A stretch of 64,000 bases of DNA from Candidatus Iainarchaeum sp. (GCA_017610205.1 JAFCCL010000002.1:1-64000), one strand, 5' to 3'. Shown: positions 42,369 to 51,893, numbered from the stretch's first letter. Notes: generated by a model not told the origin, from the sequence alone. Numbers and translations: made by a program.

Positions 42369-43822
42369 TTCGAAGCTCCCTCCCTAATATCAACTACCCT
42401 AACGGTTGGATTGCTAAAGCCAAAGCTCTTGTAAGACGGATTAATTTCCTTAACAGGGTAATTGTTGAACAATTCTAAATACTTTTCATTGGCTGCATAC
42501 ACTAGTGTATCTTGTCCGCTTAAGCCTGCGCCAAAAGCATATTCTTTATACACAAAACTGGTTGCAACAATATAGCTAACATTATCATCCAGTTCTTTCA
42601 CTAAATTAAGATAATCCGAGCTCCCAAAGCCCTGTCTTGGCAAAGCATACCAGCCCCATTTTGCTTTTCCAGGCAATGTTTCAAGATATTCTTTTGCCTG
42701 CGCTCTTGTGTCATTGTTAAGGCTATAATCCAGTTGAATTGTTTCAGCAAGCGGAATTGCCAACGAGATTAGTATCAGCAACACTGTAAGAATTTTCCAC
42801 TTTTTAGGCAAAAAAGACTTAATTGCCAAAATTCCCTTGTAAGAAAAGTAAATCAACAGCGGAATAATTGGAATCACATAGCGCATGAAATCAGGAAATG
42901 GCTTGCTTGGAGAAAACTCTATTGAAAAATAAAACAGCAACGTGTATACTATGAGGATTTTGTCCTGCCACCCTGTTTTTTTCCACTTGAAGAATGCAAA
43001 GCCAATGAAAAACAAGGCAAGCAATGTTAACAGCAGGGTCATTCCAGGAATAATGCTTTGGGTTAAATGGAATGCGAAAAAATTGTCAATTGCATAAATT
43101 TTCAAATTGTGACCGACTAAGGCGTGGTTTGTTTCAAAGCCAATTCCTTTCCAAAAAATTCCAAAGTCATAGAGTAGCGGGTAATTTACAACTACGAAAA
43201 CAATCAGGGAAATTGCAACAGAAAAAAAGATTTTTTTGAAGTAATTTAAATTTTTTATTGACTGAACAAACAGGGGAGAAATTAAATAAATTAGAATAAG
43301 CAATGCTCCCATGTATTTAGAGGACAGAGCCAAACCAGTTGCAAGGCCAAGAAGCAAAAGAGAGCGGTTATCAGTTCGCTTTACAAACCGCATAAAAAGA
43401 AGGAGGGAAAGTAAAGCAAAAAACGTGAAAATTATATCCTCTTTGAGGTAATGGGAATGAACCACCAGTATAGGGGATATTGCAACTGCAAGGGCAACAA
43501 TTAAGGAATACTTTTTGTTCAAAGTAAGCCGTGAAACAAAGTAGGACAAAAAAACAATCAATGCTCCAAAAATTGCCGTGGAAATCCTGCCAAGAAAAAC
43601 AATATCTTGGGATCGTGTAAAATCAGACAAAAAATTTCCTGCCCTGACCACTTGAAGCATTAAAATCGGGTGATGAAAATCCTGCTCAAAGTTCTTAACA
43701 AACCTGACTTTTTTTAGTTCGTCAATATGATAACCAAGAGGAAAATCAATGTTGTATAAATTAAGCAAGAGGGAAAACAAAATTATTGCCAACAAGGCAA
43801 TTGCCACAAATTTTCTCCGCAT
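42365..43822 (-). CDS. GT39-like membrane glycosyltransferase
   Basis: A 485-residue multi-helix protein. The first extracytoplasmic loop carries YHIDELKKVRFVKNF, the position of the acidic catalytic motif in ArnT/PMT-type GT-C enzymes, and HSHYLKEDIIFTFFALL matches the second conserved loop. Such enzymes transfer sugars from polyprenyl phosphates onto proteins or lipids outside the membrane. Upstream of, and overlapping with, the 40.8-42.4 kb gene; the Dpm1-like enzyme is encoded convergently. Confidence 0.75.
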   Translation of the reverse strand: MRRKFVAIALLAIILFSLLLNLYNIDFPLGYHIDELKKVRFVKNFEQDFHHPILMLQVVRAGNFLSDFTRSQDIVFLGRISTAIFGALIVFLSYFVSRLTLNKKYSLIVALAVAISPILVVHSHYLKEDIIFTFFALLSLLLFMRFVKRTDNRSLLLLGLATGLALSSKYMGALLILIYLISPLFVQSIKNLNYFKKIFFSVAISLIVFVVVNYPLLYDFGIFWKGIGFETNHALVGHNLKIYAIDNFFAFHLTQSIIPGMTLLLTLLALFFIGFAFFKWKKTGWQDKILIVYTLLFYFSIEFSPSKPFPDFMRYVIPIIPLLIYFSYKGILAIKSFLPKKWKILTVLLILISLAIPLAETIQLDYSLNNDTRAQAKEYLETLPGKAKWGWYALPRQGFGSSDYLNLVKELDDNVSYIVATSFVYKEYAFGAGLSGQDTLVYAANEKYLELFNNYPVKEINPSYKSFGFSNPTVRVVDIREGASN

Positions 43823-43939
43823 AACTTATATTACCATTAACCCCTTTTAAAGAATATTAGTATTGGAAGCAAACATACACTACCCAAAGCAAGTAATGAA
43901 CTCAAAATCTGTTTAAACAAAAGAATTAAATTAGGAAAA

Positions 43940-44347
43940 ATGAACTATATTAGTATGTTTAGACAAAAAAAAGTGAAAAAAATAAGTGTTACAACAACAC
44001 ACTACAAGGGACCTGAACAAAGGCAAAAAGGTTCTAACAGAAGAATCGGAAAAGAAAGAAGAAATTTTCTTAGAAGGAGAGAGAAACCAGAAAGACTGCT
44101 TCTAAAAAGGGACATTGGTTTTGGAAAAACAATTTCCGGAAAATTTTGGCTGGAAATGCAGGAATTAAAAAAAACACCTGGAAAGGAACGCAAATTGTTT
44201 ACAACCAAAAAAAGAGGGGATTACGTAGTGTTCAGGGACGGGAATTTTTACATTTTTACCGACAGACGTTTCCAAGGAAAAAGACGCGAAAAAGAGAGAA
44301 GAAGCAACAAGGGAAAGAAGACAAAAGTAATCAAGAAAGGGAAATGA
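43940..44347 (+). CDS. Basic hypothetical protein (135 aa)
   Basis: A 135-residue protein with RRIGKERRNFLRRREKPERL and RRFQGKRREKERRSNKGKKT, both strongly basic repeats reminiscent of the RRSGxDRR linkers before PilZ domains, enclosing a small beta-like core (RGDYVVFRDGNFYIF). No family is assigned. It may bind nucleic acid or acidic membranes. Confidence 0.55.
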   Translation: MNYISMFRQKKVKKISVTTTHYKGPEQRQKGSNRRIGKERRNFLRRREKPERLLLKRDIGFGKTISGKFWLEMQELKKTPGKERKLFTTKKRGDYVVFRDGNFYIFTDRRFQGKRREKERRSNKGKKTKVIKKGK

Positions 44348-44362
44348 AACCCCTGCAAAAGC

Positions 44363-44372
44363 TATTTAAATA
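44363..44372 (+). promoter_or_regulatory. TATA box before the 44416 gene
   Basis: TATTTAAATA about 25-30 nt before the expected transcript start near 44396. Confidence 0.45.
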
Positions 44373-44415
44373 AGGTTCAATTTAGTTAATACAAACAGTT
44401 TTGGAAAAGATTATT

Positions 44416-45936
44416 ATGCCAGGCTTTGACAAATTTGATGACCCTTCATACAGCGGGAATGTAGAGTTTGAAGATGAAAGTCCAATTGGACAGGTAACAG
44501 GAATAATAGCACCGTTTAAGAAATTCCTGCCGCATATAATTGCACTGGTAGTAATTGTAGTAATTGCATTCCTTGCATACGACTTTTTTATTGGCAGCAT
44601 GCTTTCAGTTACATTAACAATAAAAGACACAGAAGGAAAAATGTTGAACGAAAACAGCATTAAGCTTTATGTCGAAGGACAGGACTCGCCTATATTCACA
44701 GACTCCGATTCTTCAATTTACGATATACAACTCAAACCAGGAACCTACAGATATATTGTTGCAGTAGATGGCTACGATACAGCAAAAAACTCTTTCACCG
44801 TAAGCGCTGAAGACAAAGAGCCAGTAATTGAAGTAAAAAAAGACCTTGATATCGACATAATCAACTTTGAACAAAACTTTCCTGAAAAACTCTACGCAGG
44901 AAGCACAAATACTTTTTTTATAACACTAAAAAACAATTCAGACAATATTGCAGAAAATGTCAGCCTTGAAGCAGAAAACGACATTGAGAAATGGGCAAAT
45001 ACAACAATTGGCACAATTCAGCCAAATTCAACAAAAGAGGTTGAAATTGAAATCACTGTTCCACAAAATGCAGAAGTAGGCGATGAAGATGAAGGAGACC
45101 AAAAAAATGCGGTTGTCAGGATAAAATATACAACAAATAAAAGCAACGCAGATTTTATTCTTTACCCAAATCCAGCAGTCAAAATGGACCTTGATGAGGC
45201 ATCATTTGGTGCAAAGGCCGGAGAAAAAGACCAGGACACAATAGGAATTGAAAACAACAACAAATTCCCAATAGGAGATTTGACACTTACCATTGAAATA
45301 ACAAGCGCCACAAAAAATTCCGCAAGCGAAGTAAAGCAATGGTTCCAGTTTACAGAGGTTGCAAACCAGACAAATCCACAGAAAATTGAAATAACACGCA
45401 TTGAAGCAAGAGGAGATGTTGAAAAAGAACTACAGGTAATCATTCCAACAACAGCCCAAAAAGAAGACGACATAAAAGGAAACATTGTTCTAAACGCACC
45501 ATACCTTTCAAAACCAATAAAAAGAACACTAACTCTTGACATTAAAGAAGGCGCAGATTATGGCCTGGCTATTTCAACAAGAAGCCCTATTGACATTGAA
45601 TGGGATGAAACAATTGGAAATTATGAAGAAAAAATTATTGACATTAAAGTAAAAAACACAGGAAAAATTGACCTTGAAAACATTGTTCTTTCAGTATCAA
45701 ACAAAGTAATATGCGATTCTGATTGGCTTACTTTAATAGACTATCAAATTAATACTCTTCCAGAAGGAGCAACAGAGGAACTAAAAGCAAAGGCAAGCTC
45801 ACCAATTGCAGTTAGAGGAAGGGAAGAATCAAAACACTGCAACCTGCATTACAGATATGATGACCCAACAATGCCAGGCATTTATGTTGAAAAAGACTTT
45901 ACAAATTTCATTGAAATAGTGCCAAAAGCAAATTAA
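44416..45936 (+). CDS. Membrane-anchored extracellular beta-sandwich protein
   Basis: A cytoplasmic N-terminus of about 35 residues, one transmembrane helix (HIIALVVIVVIAFLAYDFFI), and a long outside part with repeated NEW3/CARDB-like Ig folds (NTFFITLKNNSDNIAENVSL, DTIGIENNNKFPIGDLTLTI, EKIIDIKVKNTGKIDLENIV). Proteins of the COG1470 type look like this and are cell-surface or secretion-related. Start at ATG 44416; TTG 44401 is the alternative. It could assemble with the exported protein at 10.4-11.5 kb, but nothing shows that. Confidence 0.72.
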   Translation: MPGFDKFDDPSYSGNVEFEDESPIGQVTGIIAPFKKFLPHIIALVVIVVIAFLAYDFFIGSMLSVTLTIKDTEGKMLNENSIKLYVEGQDSPIFTDSDSSIYDIQLKPGTYRYIVAVDGYDTAKNSFTVSAEDKEPVIEVKKDLDIDIINFEQNFPEKLYAGSTNTFFITLKNNSDNIAENVSLEAENDIEKWANTTIGTIQPNSTKEVEIEITVPQNAEVGDEDEGDQKNAVVRIKYTTNKSNADFILYPNPAVKMDLDEASFGAKAGEKDQDTIGIENNNKFPIGDLTLTIEITSATKNSASEVKQWFQFTEVANQTNPQKIEITRIEARGDVEKELQVIIPTTAQKEDDIKGNIVLNAPYLSKPIKRTLTLDIKEGADYGLAISTRSPIDIEWDETIGNYEEKIIDIKVKNTGKIDLENIVLSVSNKVICDSDWLTLIDYQINTLPEGATEELKAKASSPIAVRGREESKHCNLHYRYDDPTMPGIYVEKDFTNFIEIVPKAN

Positions 45937-45965
45937 TTAAAAAATAATTTTAACAAGCAAATTAA

Positions 45966-46370
45966 TTAAAGGGTATTTTTAACAAGCTCTTTAAGGCTTT
46001 CAGGAGCCTCAAAATCCTTTGACAAAAACTCGTCCTTGCCAATCCATTTGCTGCTTGCAATGCTTTCATTGCTTTTATGCGGCAAAATCACGCTTGCATC
46101 AGAAGCAGCATTGCATTTGAAAACAGTGCAAACCGCAAGGTTTCCGTCACTAACCCTGTTAAACCAATAAACACCAAGTGGTTTATCCACTTCAACATCA
46201 AGAGCAGTTTCTTCCTTTACCTCACGGCAAAGGGTCTGCATTGGCTCTTCACCATCCTCAACCTTTCCACCAGGCAAATCCCAGAGCTTTTTCCTGCCAA
46301 TTTCAAGCTCCAAGGCAAGAAACTTGCCATCCCTAACAATAAGGGCCTTCATTGCAGCTATTGCAGTCAT
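45966..46370 (-). CDS. NUDIX hydrolase
   Basis: A 134-residue protein with a complete Nudix box, GGKVEDGEEPMQTLCREVKE followed by ETAL, binding Mg and hydrolysing a nucleoside diphosphate linked to X. The substrate (8-oxo-dGTP-like, ADP-ribose, or others) is not evident. Single gene, convergent with the surface-protein gene. Confidence 0.9.
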   Translation of the reverse strand: MTAIAAMKALIVRDGKFLALELEIGRKKLWDLPGGKVEDGEEPMQTLCREVKEETALDVEVDKPLGVYWFNRVSDGNLAVCTVFKCNAASDASVILPHKSNESIASSKWIGKDEFLSKDFEAPESLKELVKNTL

Positions 46371-46448
46371 AAGAAAAAAATTAGGGAAAGGAATGTTTAA
46401 AAAGGAAACTAAAAGGGGAGCATATAAAAAGGCTTGCAGGCAAAGAAT

Positions 46449-46520
46449 AGCCCCGGGAGAGATTTGAACTCTCGACCCCCACTTTACGAGAGTGGTGCTC
46501 TACCACTGAGCTACCGGGGC
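46449..46520 (-). tRNA. tRNA-Thr (CGU)
   Basis: A 72-nt cloverleaf: acceptor GCCCCGG/CCGGGGC, discriminator T as in archaeal tRNA-Thr, anticodon stem-loop CCACT-CTCGTAA-AGTGG (CGU), T-arm GAGAG-TTCAAAT-CTCTC. A homing-endonuclease gene starts 55 nt beyond its 5' end on the opposite strand. Confidence 0.94.
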
Positions 46521-46546
46521 AATAAATGATTACTAGGAACATATGC

Positions 46547-46556
46547 TTTTAAATAT
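46547..46556 (+). promoter_or_regulatory. TATA box for homing endonuclease gene
   Basis: TTTTAAATAT centred 25 nt before the ATG at 46576, implying a leaderless transcript; it lies in the spacer to tRNA-Thr. Confidence 0.5.
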
Positions 46557-46575
46557 TTTTATAGTATACGATATT

Positions 46576-48168
46576 ATGAATAATAATTTTAATCTATTTT
46601 CACTCAATTCACGTGTAGATGTTCACCCACGAACTTGGATTTGCATAGGGGGAAAGGAATTACCAACATTTGTAAGAAAACTAGAAAAAGAAGTTATTGA
46701 AAAACAAGGGTTAACAAGAGAGAACCTAAGTAGGGAGTTGGCTAGGAGTTTAAACTGTTCCCATACTAGTTTTAAACAGTTGTTTCAAGAGAAGAGAGCT
46801 TTTTATCCACTCCCTTTCATCCTTAAACTTAGCAAACTTGCACAGAATAAAAAAATTTTAAAAAAAATTAATTCAGAAACCACATTTTTGAAAGTTAATT
46901 CTGCCTCAGCAAAACCTCTAAAAGTATGCAAAAAATTAAACATCAACTTAGCTAAACTAATTGGTTCTTTTATGGCAGATGGAAGCTTGAGTATTCAAAT
47001 CATCTTTTCTGCAAGAGAAAAAAGAAAACTTAAACCTATTGTAGAAACTCTGCTAAAAAACAGCCAAAGGTTTTCTCTAAATTACTCCAAGAAGAGAAAC
47101 GAACACTATCTAAACATAACAAAAAATAAAAATAACATCAATCTCATTGATTCACTGCAAACAAAACGTCTAACGAATATACAAAGCCATTACGCGATTG
47201 AATTAAGTGATGCCTACAAAGACAATGTCCTTTTCTTTAAAAATTTAGTTATAAATGAGTTTGGAGTAAACCCCAACAAATTTTACAAAAAAGAGAATAT
47301 GTGGCGTGTAACTTTTTCTAACAAGATAGTGGCAAGGTTTCTTGAAAAGTTCTTTGAAATTTGGCCTGGCAAAAAGTCTGACGACGCATTTGAACCAGCG
47401 ATAATCAAAAAAGCCCATCTGAAGATGAGAAAAGCTTTTGCTCTTGGCTTACTCACATTTGACGGTTGTATTACAAAACAGGGTAAAATGTGCTATAGTT
47501 CAAATAGCAAAACTCTAATTGAAGCTTTAGCAGATATATGGAAAAGAGACGGCATAGAATACGGAAGAAGTAAGACTAAAAGAGGAGATTACACCATAAA
47601 TGCATATTTAACAAATGATAAGAAAAAACTACTTCAATATTTTGAGCCAAATACCCAAAAATGGAAATTGATTCATTGGTTAGAAGGCGATTTAACTAAG
47701 AAACCTGTTATCAAAGAAACAACGGTAACAAAAATTTCTGAGGAAAAGATATTTAATCTGCTTCGTAGGAAAAAAAACTGTGATATTATATATCTTACAA
47801 AATTTTTTGGATGCAAACAATCAACTGCGAGGTACTATCTAAAAACACTAAAAAAACAAAAAAGAATTGTTCTTAGCAGAAACATAAAATCCATCAATCC
47901 AAAAAACGTAAGTGAAAAAACTATGGTTTTAGTGAATAAGAAATGGCATAAAAAACTATTTAACGGGATAAAAAAGAGGTTTGTTTATGATAAAGAGTTT
48001 GCAACCAGCTTAGACATACCTAAAGCAACACTTTCTGCATGGAAACTGAGAAAAAACCATATCCCACTTCACCGTTTGGAAACAATGTGTAAAACCTTAA
48101 ATTTAGATTTTCAAAAATTTTGCAATAATTTAGTAGAAGAAGACAGAGAAATTGCTGCAATAAACTAA
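46576..48168 (+). CDS. HTH-LAGLIDADG homing endonuclease, free-standing
   Basis: A 530-residue protein: N-terminal helix-turn-helix (GLTRENLSRELARSLNCSHT), LAGLIDADG motif 1 (LAKLIGSFMADGSLS), motif 2 (AFALGLLTFDGCIT), then a winged-helix region (IIYLTKFFGCKQSTARYYLK) and another HTH (FATSLDIPKATLSAWKLRKN). No intein blocks are present. Such enzymes cut long DNA sites and promote their own spread, or become regulators. It lies directly beyond tRNA-Thr, and its stop overlaps glyS by 4 nt. Unlike its two relatives in this window, the frame is intact. ATG 46576 follows TATA by 25 nt. Confidence 0.8.
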   Translation: MNNNFNLFSLNSRVDVHPRTWICIGGKELPTFVRKLEKEVIEKQGLTRENLSRELARSLNCSHTSFKQLFQEKRAFYPLPFILKLSKLAQNKKILKKINSETTFLKVNSASAKPLKVCKKLNINLAKLIGSFMADGSLSIQIIFSAREKRKLKPIVETLLKNSQRFSLNYSKKRNEHYLNITKNKNNINLIDSLQTKRLTNIQSHYAIELSDAYKDNVLFFKNLVINEFGVNPNKFYKKENMWRVTFSNKIVARFLEKFFEIWPGKKSDDAFEPAIIKKAHLKMRKAFALGLLTFDGCITKQGKMCYSSNSKTLIEALADIWKRDGIEYGRSKTKRGDYTINAYLTNDKKKLLQYFEPNTQKWKLIHWLEGDLTKKPVIKETTVTKISEEKIFNLLRRKKNCDIIYLTKFFGCKQSTARYYLKTLKKQKRIVLSRNIKSINPKNVSEKTMVLVNKKWHKKLFNGIKKRFVYDKEFATSLDIPKATLSAWKLRKNHIPLHRLETMCKTLNLDFQKFCNNLVEEDREIAAIN

Positions 48169-49652
48169 GGCTTATCAGTAAACTCTTTTCTAATCTTTCT
48201 TAAAAAAGATGGCAACTCAGGTATTTTGACTCTAACTTGCTTCATTGAATCTCTATACCGATATGTCACAGTATCATCATCTTTAGTTTGGTAATCAACT
48301 GTAATTCCTCCAAAAACCCCAACTTCATCTGCTCGCGAATACCTTTTCCCAATGCTTCCTTTTTCGTCGTAAAGAGCATCAAACTCTTCATCCAATAAAT
48401 TCACAAATATCTTTTTTGCAATTTCACTTAACCCATCTTTCTTAACTAGAGGATAAACACCCACATCATAGGGTGCAATTTTTGCAGGAAGCTTTAGATA
48501 AATTCTTTCCTCAGACCCGCGCTTTTCCTTCCTAAAAACAAGATCCAAGGTAACATAAAAGCTTCTGTCAATTCCTGCCGAAAGCTCAAACACATGCGGA
48601 ATGAATTCCTTTCCGTCTTCCTTGACTGCAAGCTTTTGCTTGCTTTCCTTTTGATGCCCTTTCAGGTCATAATCTGTCCGATAATTACAGGCAACAAGCT
48701 CAATCCAGCCCAAATCTGTTTCAATTTCAAAATCCCATGTTTCCCTTGCATAAAATGCCTTTTCGTCCTTGTCAAGCTCCCTAAAACGCATTTTTGAAAC
48801 AGGAATTCCAAAAGATTCGTACAATTGCTGGTTTCTTGCAAGATAGTATGCAACAAGCTTTCCTGAAACAAGCTTTTTCTTCACAGCATCCTTGCACGAA
48901 ATTGGTTTTGTTTTCTTTCCCAAAAGCATTAGGTTAAGATTGTAATTTTCCACTTCTGCAAAATTTGGAATTTCATCAATCTTGTCAGGGTTGAAGAAAA
49001 CCTCAACTTCCATCTGACCTATTTCACGTTCCCTAATCAAACTGTTTCTTGGAGAAATTTCGTTCCTAAAACTTTTTCCAGCCTGAGCAATTCCAATTGG
49101 AAGCTGGTGCCGCATTGTCTTGTAAAGCCTTGAAAAGTCCAAAAAAATGCTTTGACAGGTTTCAGGCCGTAGATAACACGATGAATCGCCTGTTGCCCCA
49201 ATGTCAACCTTTATCATCATATTAAACTTTTTTACAGTTGCAAAATTGCTTCCCCCGCATTTTGGACACTTTACTGAATGTTTTTTTATCAGCTTATCTA
49301 ACTCAGTAGTGCTCAAGCTTTCAGGAACAATGCCCTTTGAATGAACTTCAATAAGCTTGTCTGCCCTATGAAGTGAATTGCATTTACTGCATTGTACTAT
49401 TGGGTCATTAAAATTTTGAATGTGCCCCGAAGCCCTAAAAACTGGTTCTGGCAAAATCTGCGAGCCAAAGATTTCAAACATTGATTCCTTTTCAACCAAT
49501 TGCTTTCTCCACAAATTAATTATCTTGCGCCTTATTGTTTCACCATCCGGCCCAAAGTCAAAAAAACCAGACGGGCTTCCGGCATAAATTCCAGCACTTG
49601 GAAAAAAAAGGCTTCTCCTCAAAGCCAGGTTTGCAATCTCTTCTTTTGGCAT
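48165..49652 (-). CDS. glyS: Glycyl-tRNA synthetase, archaeal/eukaryal type
   Basis: Homodimeric class II GlyRS. LFFPSAGIYAGSPSGFFDFG opens the catalytic domain; CSKCNSLHRADKL and CPKCGG are a zinc-like insert; LRPETCQSIFLDFSRLYKTM and AQAGKSFRNEISPRNSLIR hold motif 2. Length 495 is at the short end of the family. The start has no clear Shine-Dalgarno. It ends against the homing-endonuclease gene with a 4-nt overlap, so that insertion stopped just at its 3' boundary. Confidence 0.95.
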   Translation of the reverse strand: MPKEEIANLALRRSLFFPSAGIYAGSPSGFFDFGPDGETIRRKIINLWRKQLVEKESMFEIFGSQILPEPVFRASGHIQNFNDPIVQCSKCNSLHRADKLIEVHSKGIVPESLSTTELDKLIKKHSVKCPKCGGSNFATVKKFNMMIKVDIGATGDSSCYLRPETCQSIFLDFSRLYKTMRHQLPIGIAQAGKSFRNEISPRNSLIREREIGQMEVEVFFNPDKIDEIPNFAEVENYNLNLMLLGKKTKPISCKDAVKKKLVSGKLVAYYLARNQQLYESFGIPVSKMRFRELDKDEKAFYARETWDFEIETDLGWIELVACNYRTDYDLKGHQKESKQKLAVKEDGKEFIPHVFELSAGIDRSFYVTLDLVFRKEKRGSEERIYLKLPAKIAPYDVGVYPLVKKDGLSEIAKKIFVNLLDEEFDALYDEKGSIGKRYSRADEVGVFGGITVDYQTKDDDTVTYRYRDSMKQVRVKIPELPSFLRKIRKEFTDKP

Positions 49653-49745
49653 AATATACCAATTAAACTGGCAATTCCTTTTATAATTTTGCTATTTTTT
49701 CGCCTTTGCTTACTTTTTTAAGGACATAAACCATTGTTTTATATT

Positions 49746-50552
49746 ATGGCAAGAGATATATCACAATTAAGAAAACAACTAATTAACAGGGCAAAAAAGC
49801 AGGTTCAGGTAAGGTATTCTGAGAAAGACGTGCATATAATAAGGGCAATTTCCGTTTTGGGGGACCTTGACAACTCATTCAACCTCTTGGCAGAAAATGC
49901 CATTGAATGGTACGGAGGGCATTTCCCCGAACTGCATTCAATTATAAGAGACAACGAAACCTATTTGAGGATTGTAAAAGAAATTGGAGAAAAGGAAAAA
50001 ATTTCGGAAAAAAATATTTTAAAAATTTTGGGCGAAAGCGGAAAAGAAAAAAAGGTTGAAGAAAAGGCAAAAAAATCAATGGGCAGTCCCATTCAAAAAA
50101 AGACCCTTGAAGAGCTTCAATTACTTGCATCAAACGCTCTTGCGCTTAAAAGCGAAAGAAAAAAGCTTCAGGAATTTATTGAAAAAGAAATGGAAAAAAT
50201 TGCTCCAAATTTTTCAAAAATTGCAGGAGGAGTGCTTGGAGCAAGGCTTATGGCAAACGCAGGAGGCCTGAAACAGCTTGCAATGGTTCCTGCGTCAACA
50301 ATGCAATTGCTTGGAGCAGAAAAGGCATTGTTTAGACATTTAAAAAACAAAAAAAGCAAGGGACCAAAATACGGCTTTATTTACGGGCACACTCTTGTAA
50401 AACAGGTTCCTGGCAAAAACAAGGGAAAGGCTGCAAGAAGCCTTGCATCAAAACTTGCACTTGCCGCAAGAGCAGATTATTTTGGAAACAAAAAGGACGT
50501 GTCAAAAGAAATGCTTGCAGACCTTGAAAAAAGGGCAGCTGAATTAAAGTAA
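49746..50552 (+). CDS. Nop5-like C/D RNP protein, N-terminally short
   Basis: Scaffold of the archaeal C/D-box methylation RNP. The coiled-coil/Nop core is present: DVHIIRAISVLGDLDNSFNL, AENAIEWYGGHFPELHSI, the Nop domain GGVLGARLMANAGGLKQLAM with PASTMQLLGAEKALFRHLKN and RSLASKLALAARADYF. At 268 residues it lacks the roughly 120-residue N-terminal domain that in other archaea binds fibrillarin; the coding frame starts right at the linker. Fibrillarin is the next gene, 24 nt downstream. Confidence 0.88.
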   Translation: MARDISQLRKQLINRAKKQVQVRYSEKDVHIIRAISVLGDLDNSFNLLAENAIEWYGGHFPELHSIIRDNETYLRIVKEIGEKEKISEKNILKILGESGKEKKVEEKAKKSMGSPIQKKTLEELQLLASNALALKSERKKLQEFIEKEMEKIAPNFSKIAGGVLGARLMANAGGLKQLAMVPASTMQLLGAEKALFRHLKNKKSKGPKYGFIYGHTLVKQVPGKNKGKAARSLASKLALAARADYFGNKKDVSKEMLADLEKRAAELK

Positions 50553-50575
50553 ATGTATAAGAAAGTGGAATTAGA

Positions 50576-51250
50576 GTGGTGTTTGTTTTGGAAGAAATTT
50601 TTCCCGAAGTTTTTGAACACGAAAACAAAATCTTTACAAAAAACCTTGTGCCAGGCGTAAAGGTTTACGGCGAAAGGCTTTTGAAAATTGACAATGTTGA
50701 ATACAGGCAATGGGATTTTTTCAGAAGCAAGCTTGCAGCAGCAATAAAAAACGGGCTTACCGAAATGCCAATAAGAAAAGGCTCAACTGTTTTATACCTT
50801 GGAGCAGCAGAGGGAACAACCTTAAGCCATGTAAGCGACATCATTGGCGAAACAGGACTTGCTTTTGGTGTAGATATAAGTGAACGGGTAATGCGAAAAT
50901 TTATTGGAATGTGCGAACAGAGAAAAAATGTAATGCCAGTAATAGAAGATGCAAGAAAGCCCTGGACCTACAAAGCATTTCTTGAAGGAAAAAAAGTAGA
51001 CCTGTTGTTTCAGGATGTAGCACAATCCGACCAGTCAAGAATTTTTTTAAAAAACACAGAATACTTTCTTGAAAAAGGCAGTGCAGGAATGCTGGTAGTT
51101 AAGGCAAAAAGCATTTCACAGCAAAGCGATGTAGGAAGCGTTTTTGGAAAAGAACTCGGAGCACTAACAGAACAATTCAAAATAAAGCAGGTTGTAAACC
51201 TAAAGCCGTTTGAAAAAGACCACGTGCTTGCATTGTGCAAAAAACTCTAG
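50576..51250 (+). CDS. flpA: Fibrillarin, rRNA/tRNA 2'-O-methyltransferase
   Basis: Catalytic subunit of the C/D RNP. VLYLGAAEGTTLSHVSDIIG is the SAM loop, GLAFGVDISERVMRKFI the acidic loop, and VDLLFQDVAQSDQSRIFL and GMLVVKAKSISQ complete the catalytic set (Asp in QDVAQ; Lys in VKAKS). Length 224 is normal. Starts at GTG 50576 or 50579. It is cotranscribed with the short Nop5 and the polyprenol kinase-like gene. Confidence 0.94.
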   Translation: MVFVLEEIFPEVFEHENKIFTKNLVPGVKVYGERLLKIDNVEYRQWDFFRSKLAAAIKNGLTEMPIRKGSTVLYLGAAEGTTLSHVSDIIGETGLAFGVDISERVMRKFIGMCEQRKNVMPVIEDARKPWTYKAFLEGKKVDLLFQDVAQSDQSRIFLKNTEYFLEKGSAGMLVVKAKSISQQSDVGSVFGKELGALTEQFKIKQVVNLKPFEKDHVLALCKKL

Positions 51251-51259
51251 GTGAATGTT

Positions 51260-51826
51260 ATGAAAACCGAGGCAAGACGACAATTTATTCACTTTTTGTT
51301 TGGCTCTTTCTTTATAGCGTTGATTGCAGTATTTGGAATTGAACAAAGCTTTTTTGTTCTGGCAGCATGCTTTGGGGCAGGCATTTTGATTTCGTTTCTT
51401 TTAAAGAACGGAGTAAAAATTCCTTTGCTTTTGCACATTGTTCAAAAGGTTGAACGGGATTATGAAAAGCACCTGCCTGGCAAGGGAGCATTGCTTTTTT
51501 TCCTTGCAGCCATAATCACCATTGTTTTATTTCAGGAAAAAGCAATTGTTTTAGGTGCATTGGGAGTAGCAGTTTTTGGTGACGCTGCAAGCACTGTTTT
51601 TGGGTTAAAGTTTGGAAAGCACAGAATTGCAGGAAAAAAAACACTGGAAGGCACTTTTGGTGGAATTGCAGCAAGCCTTTTTTTCCTATTATTTCTGTTT
51701 CAATGGCCTATTGCACTTGCAGCAGCAGTTATTGGAATGCTCGCAGAGTTACTGCCATTTGACGACAATTTTACCATTCCAATAGCAGCAGGGTTTATAC
51801 TGTCAATTTTGGTTGCATTGCTCTAA
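51260..51826 (+). CDS. Dolichol/phytol kinase-like membrane protein
   Basis: About five to six helices, with VAVFGDAASTVFGLKFGKHR and KKTLEGTFGGIAASL, the conserved CTP-dependent lipid kinase/CDP-diglyceride-synthase-related motifs. Family members phosphorylate dolichol, phytol or diacylglycerol. In this window a polyprenol kinase would supply carrier lipid for the glycosyltransferases. GGTGA (51248-51252) precedes the ATG at 51260 by 7 nt. Confidence 0.8.
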   Translation: MKTEARRQFIHFLFGSFFIALIAVFGIEQSFFVLAACFGAGILISFLLKNGVKIPLLLHIVQKVERDYEKHLPGKGALLFFLAAIITIVLFQEKAIVLGALGVAVFGDAASTVFGLKFGKHRIAGKKTLEGTFGGIAASLFFLLFLFQWPIALAAAVIGMLAELLPFDDNFTIPIAAGFILSILVALL

Positions 51827-51893
51827 AAAGGCTTTCACCGGAAATCCGCTCTCTTATGAAAGAGCTTTAAAAGGAAATTTCGAATTAGATACG

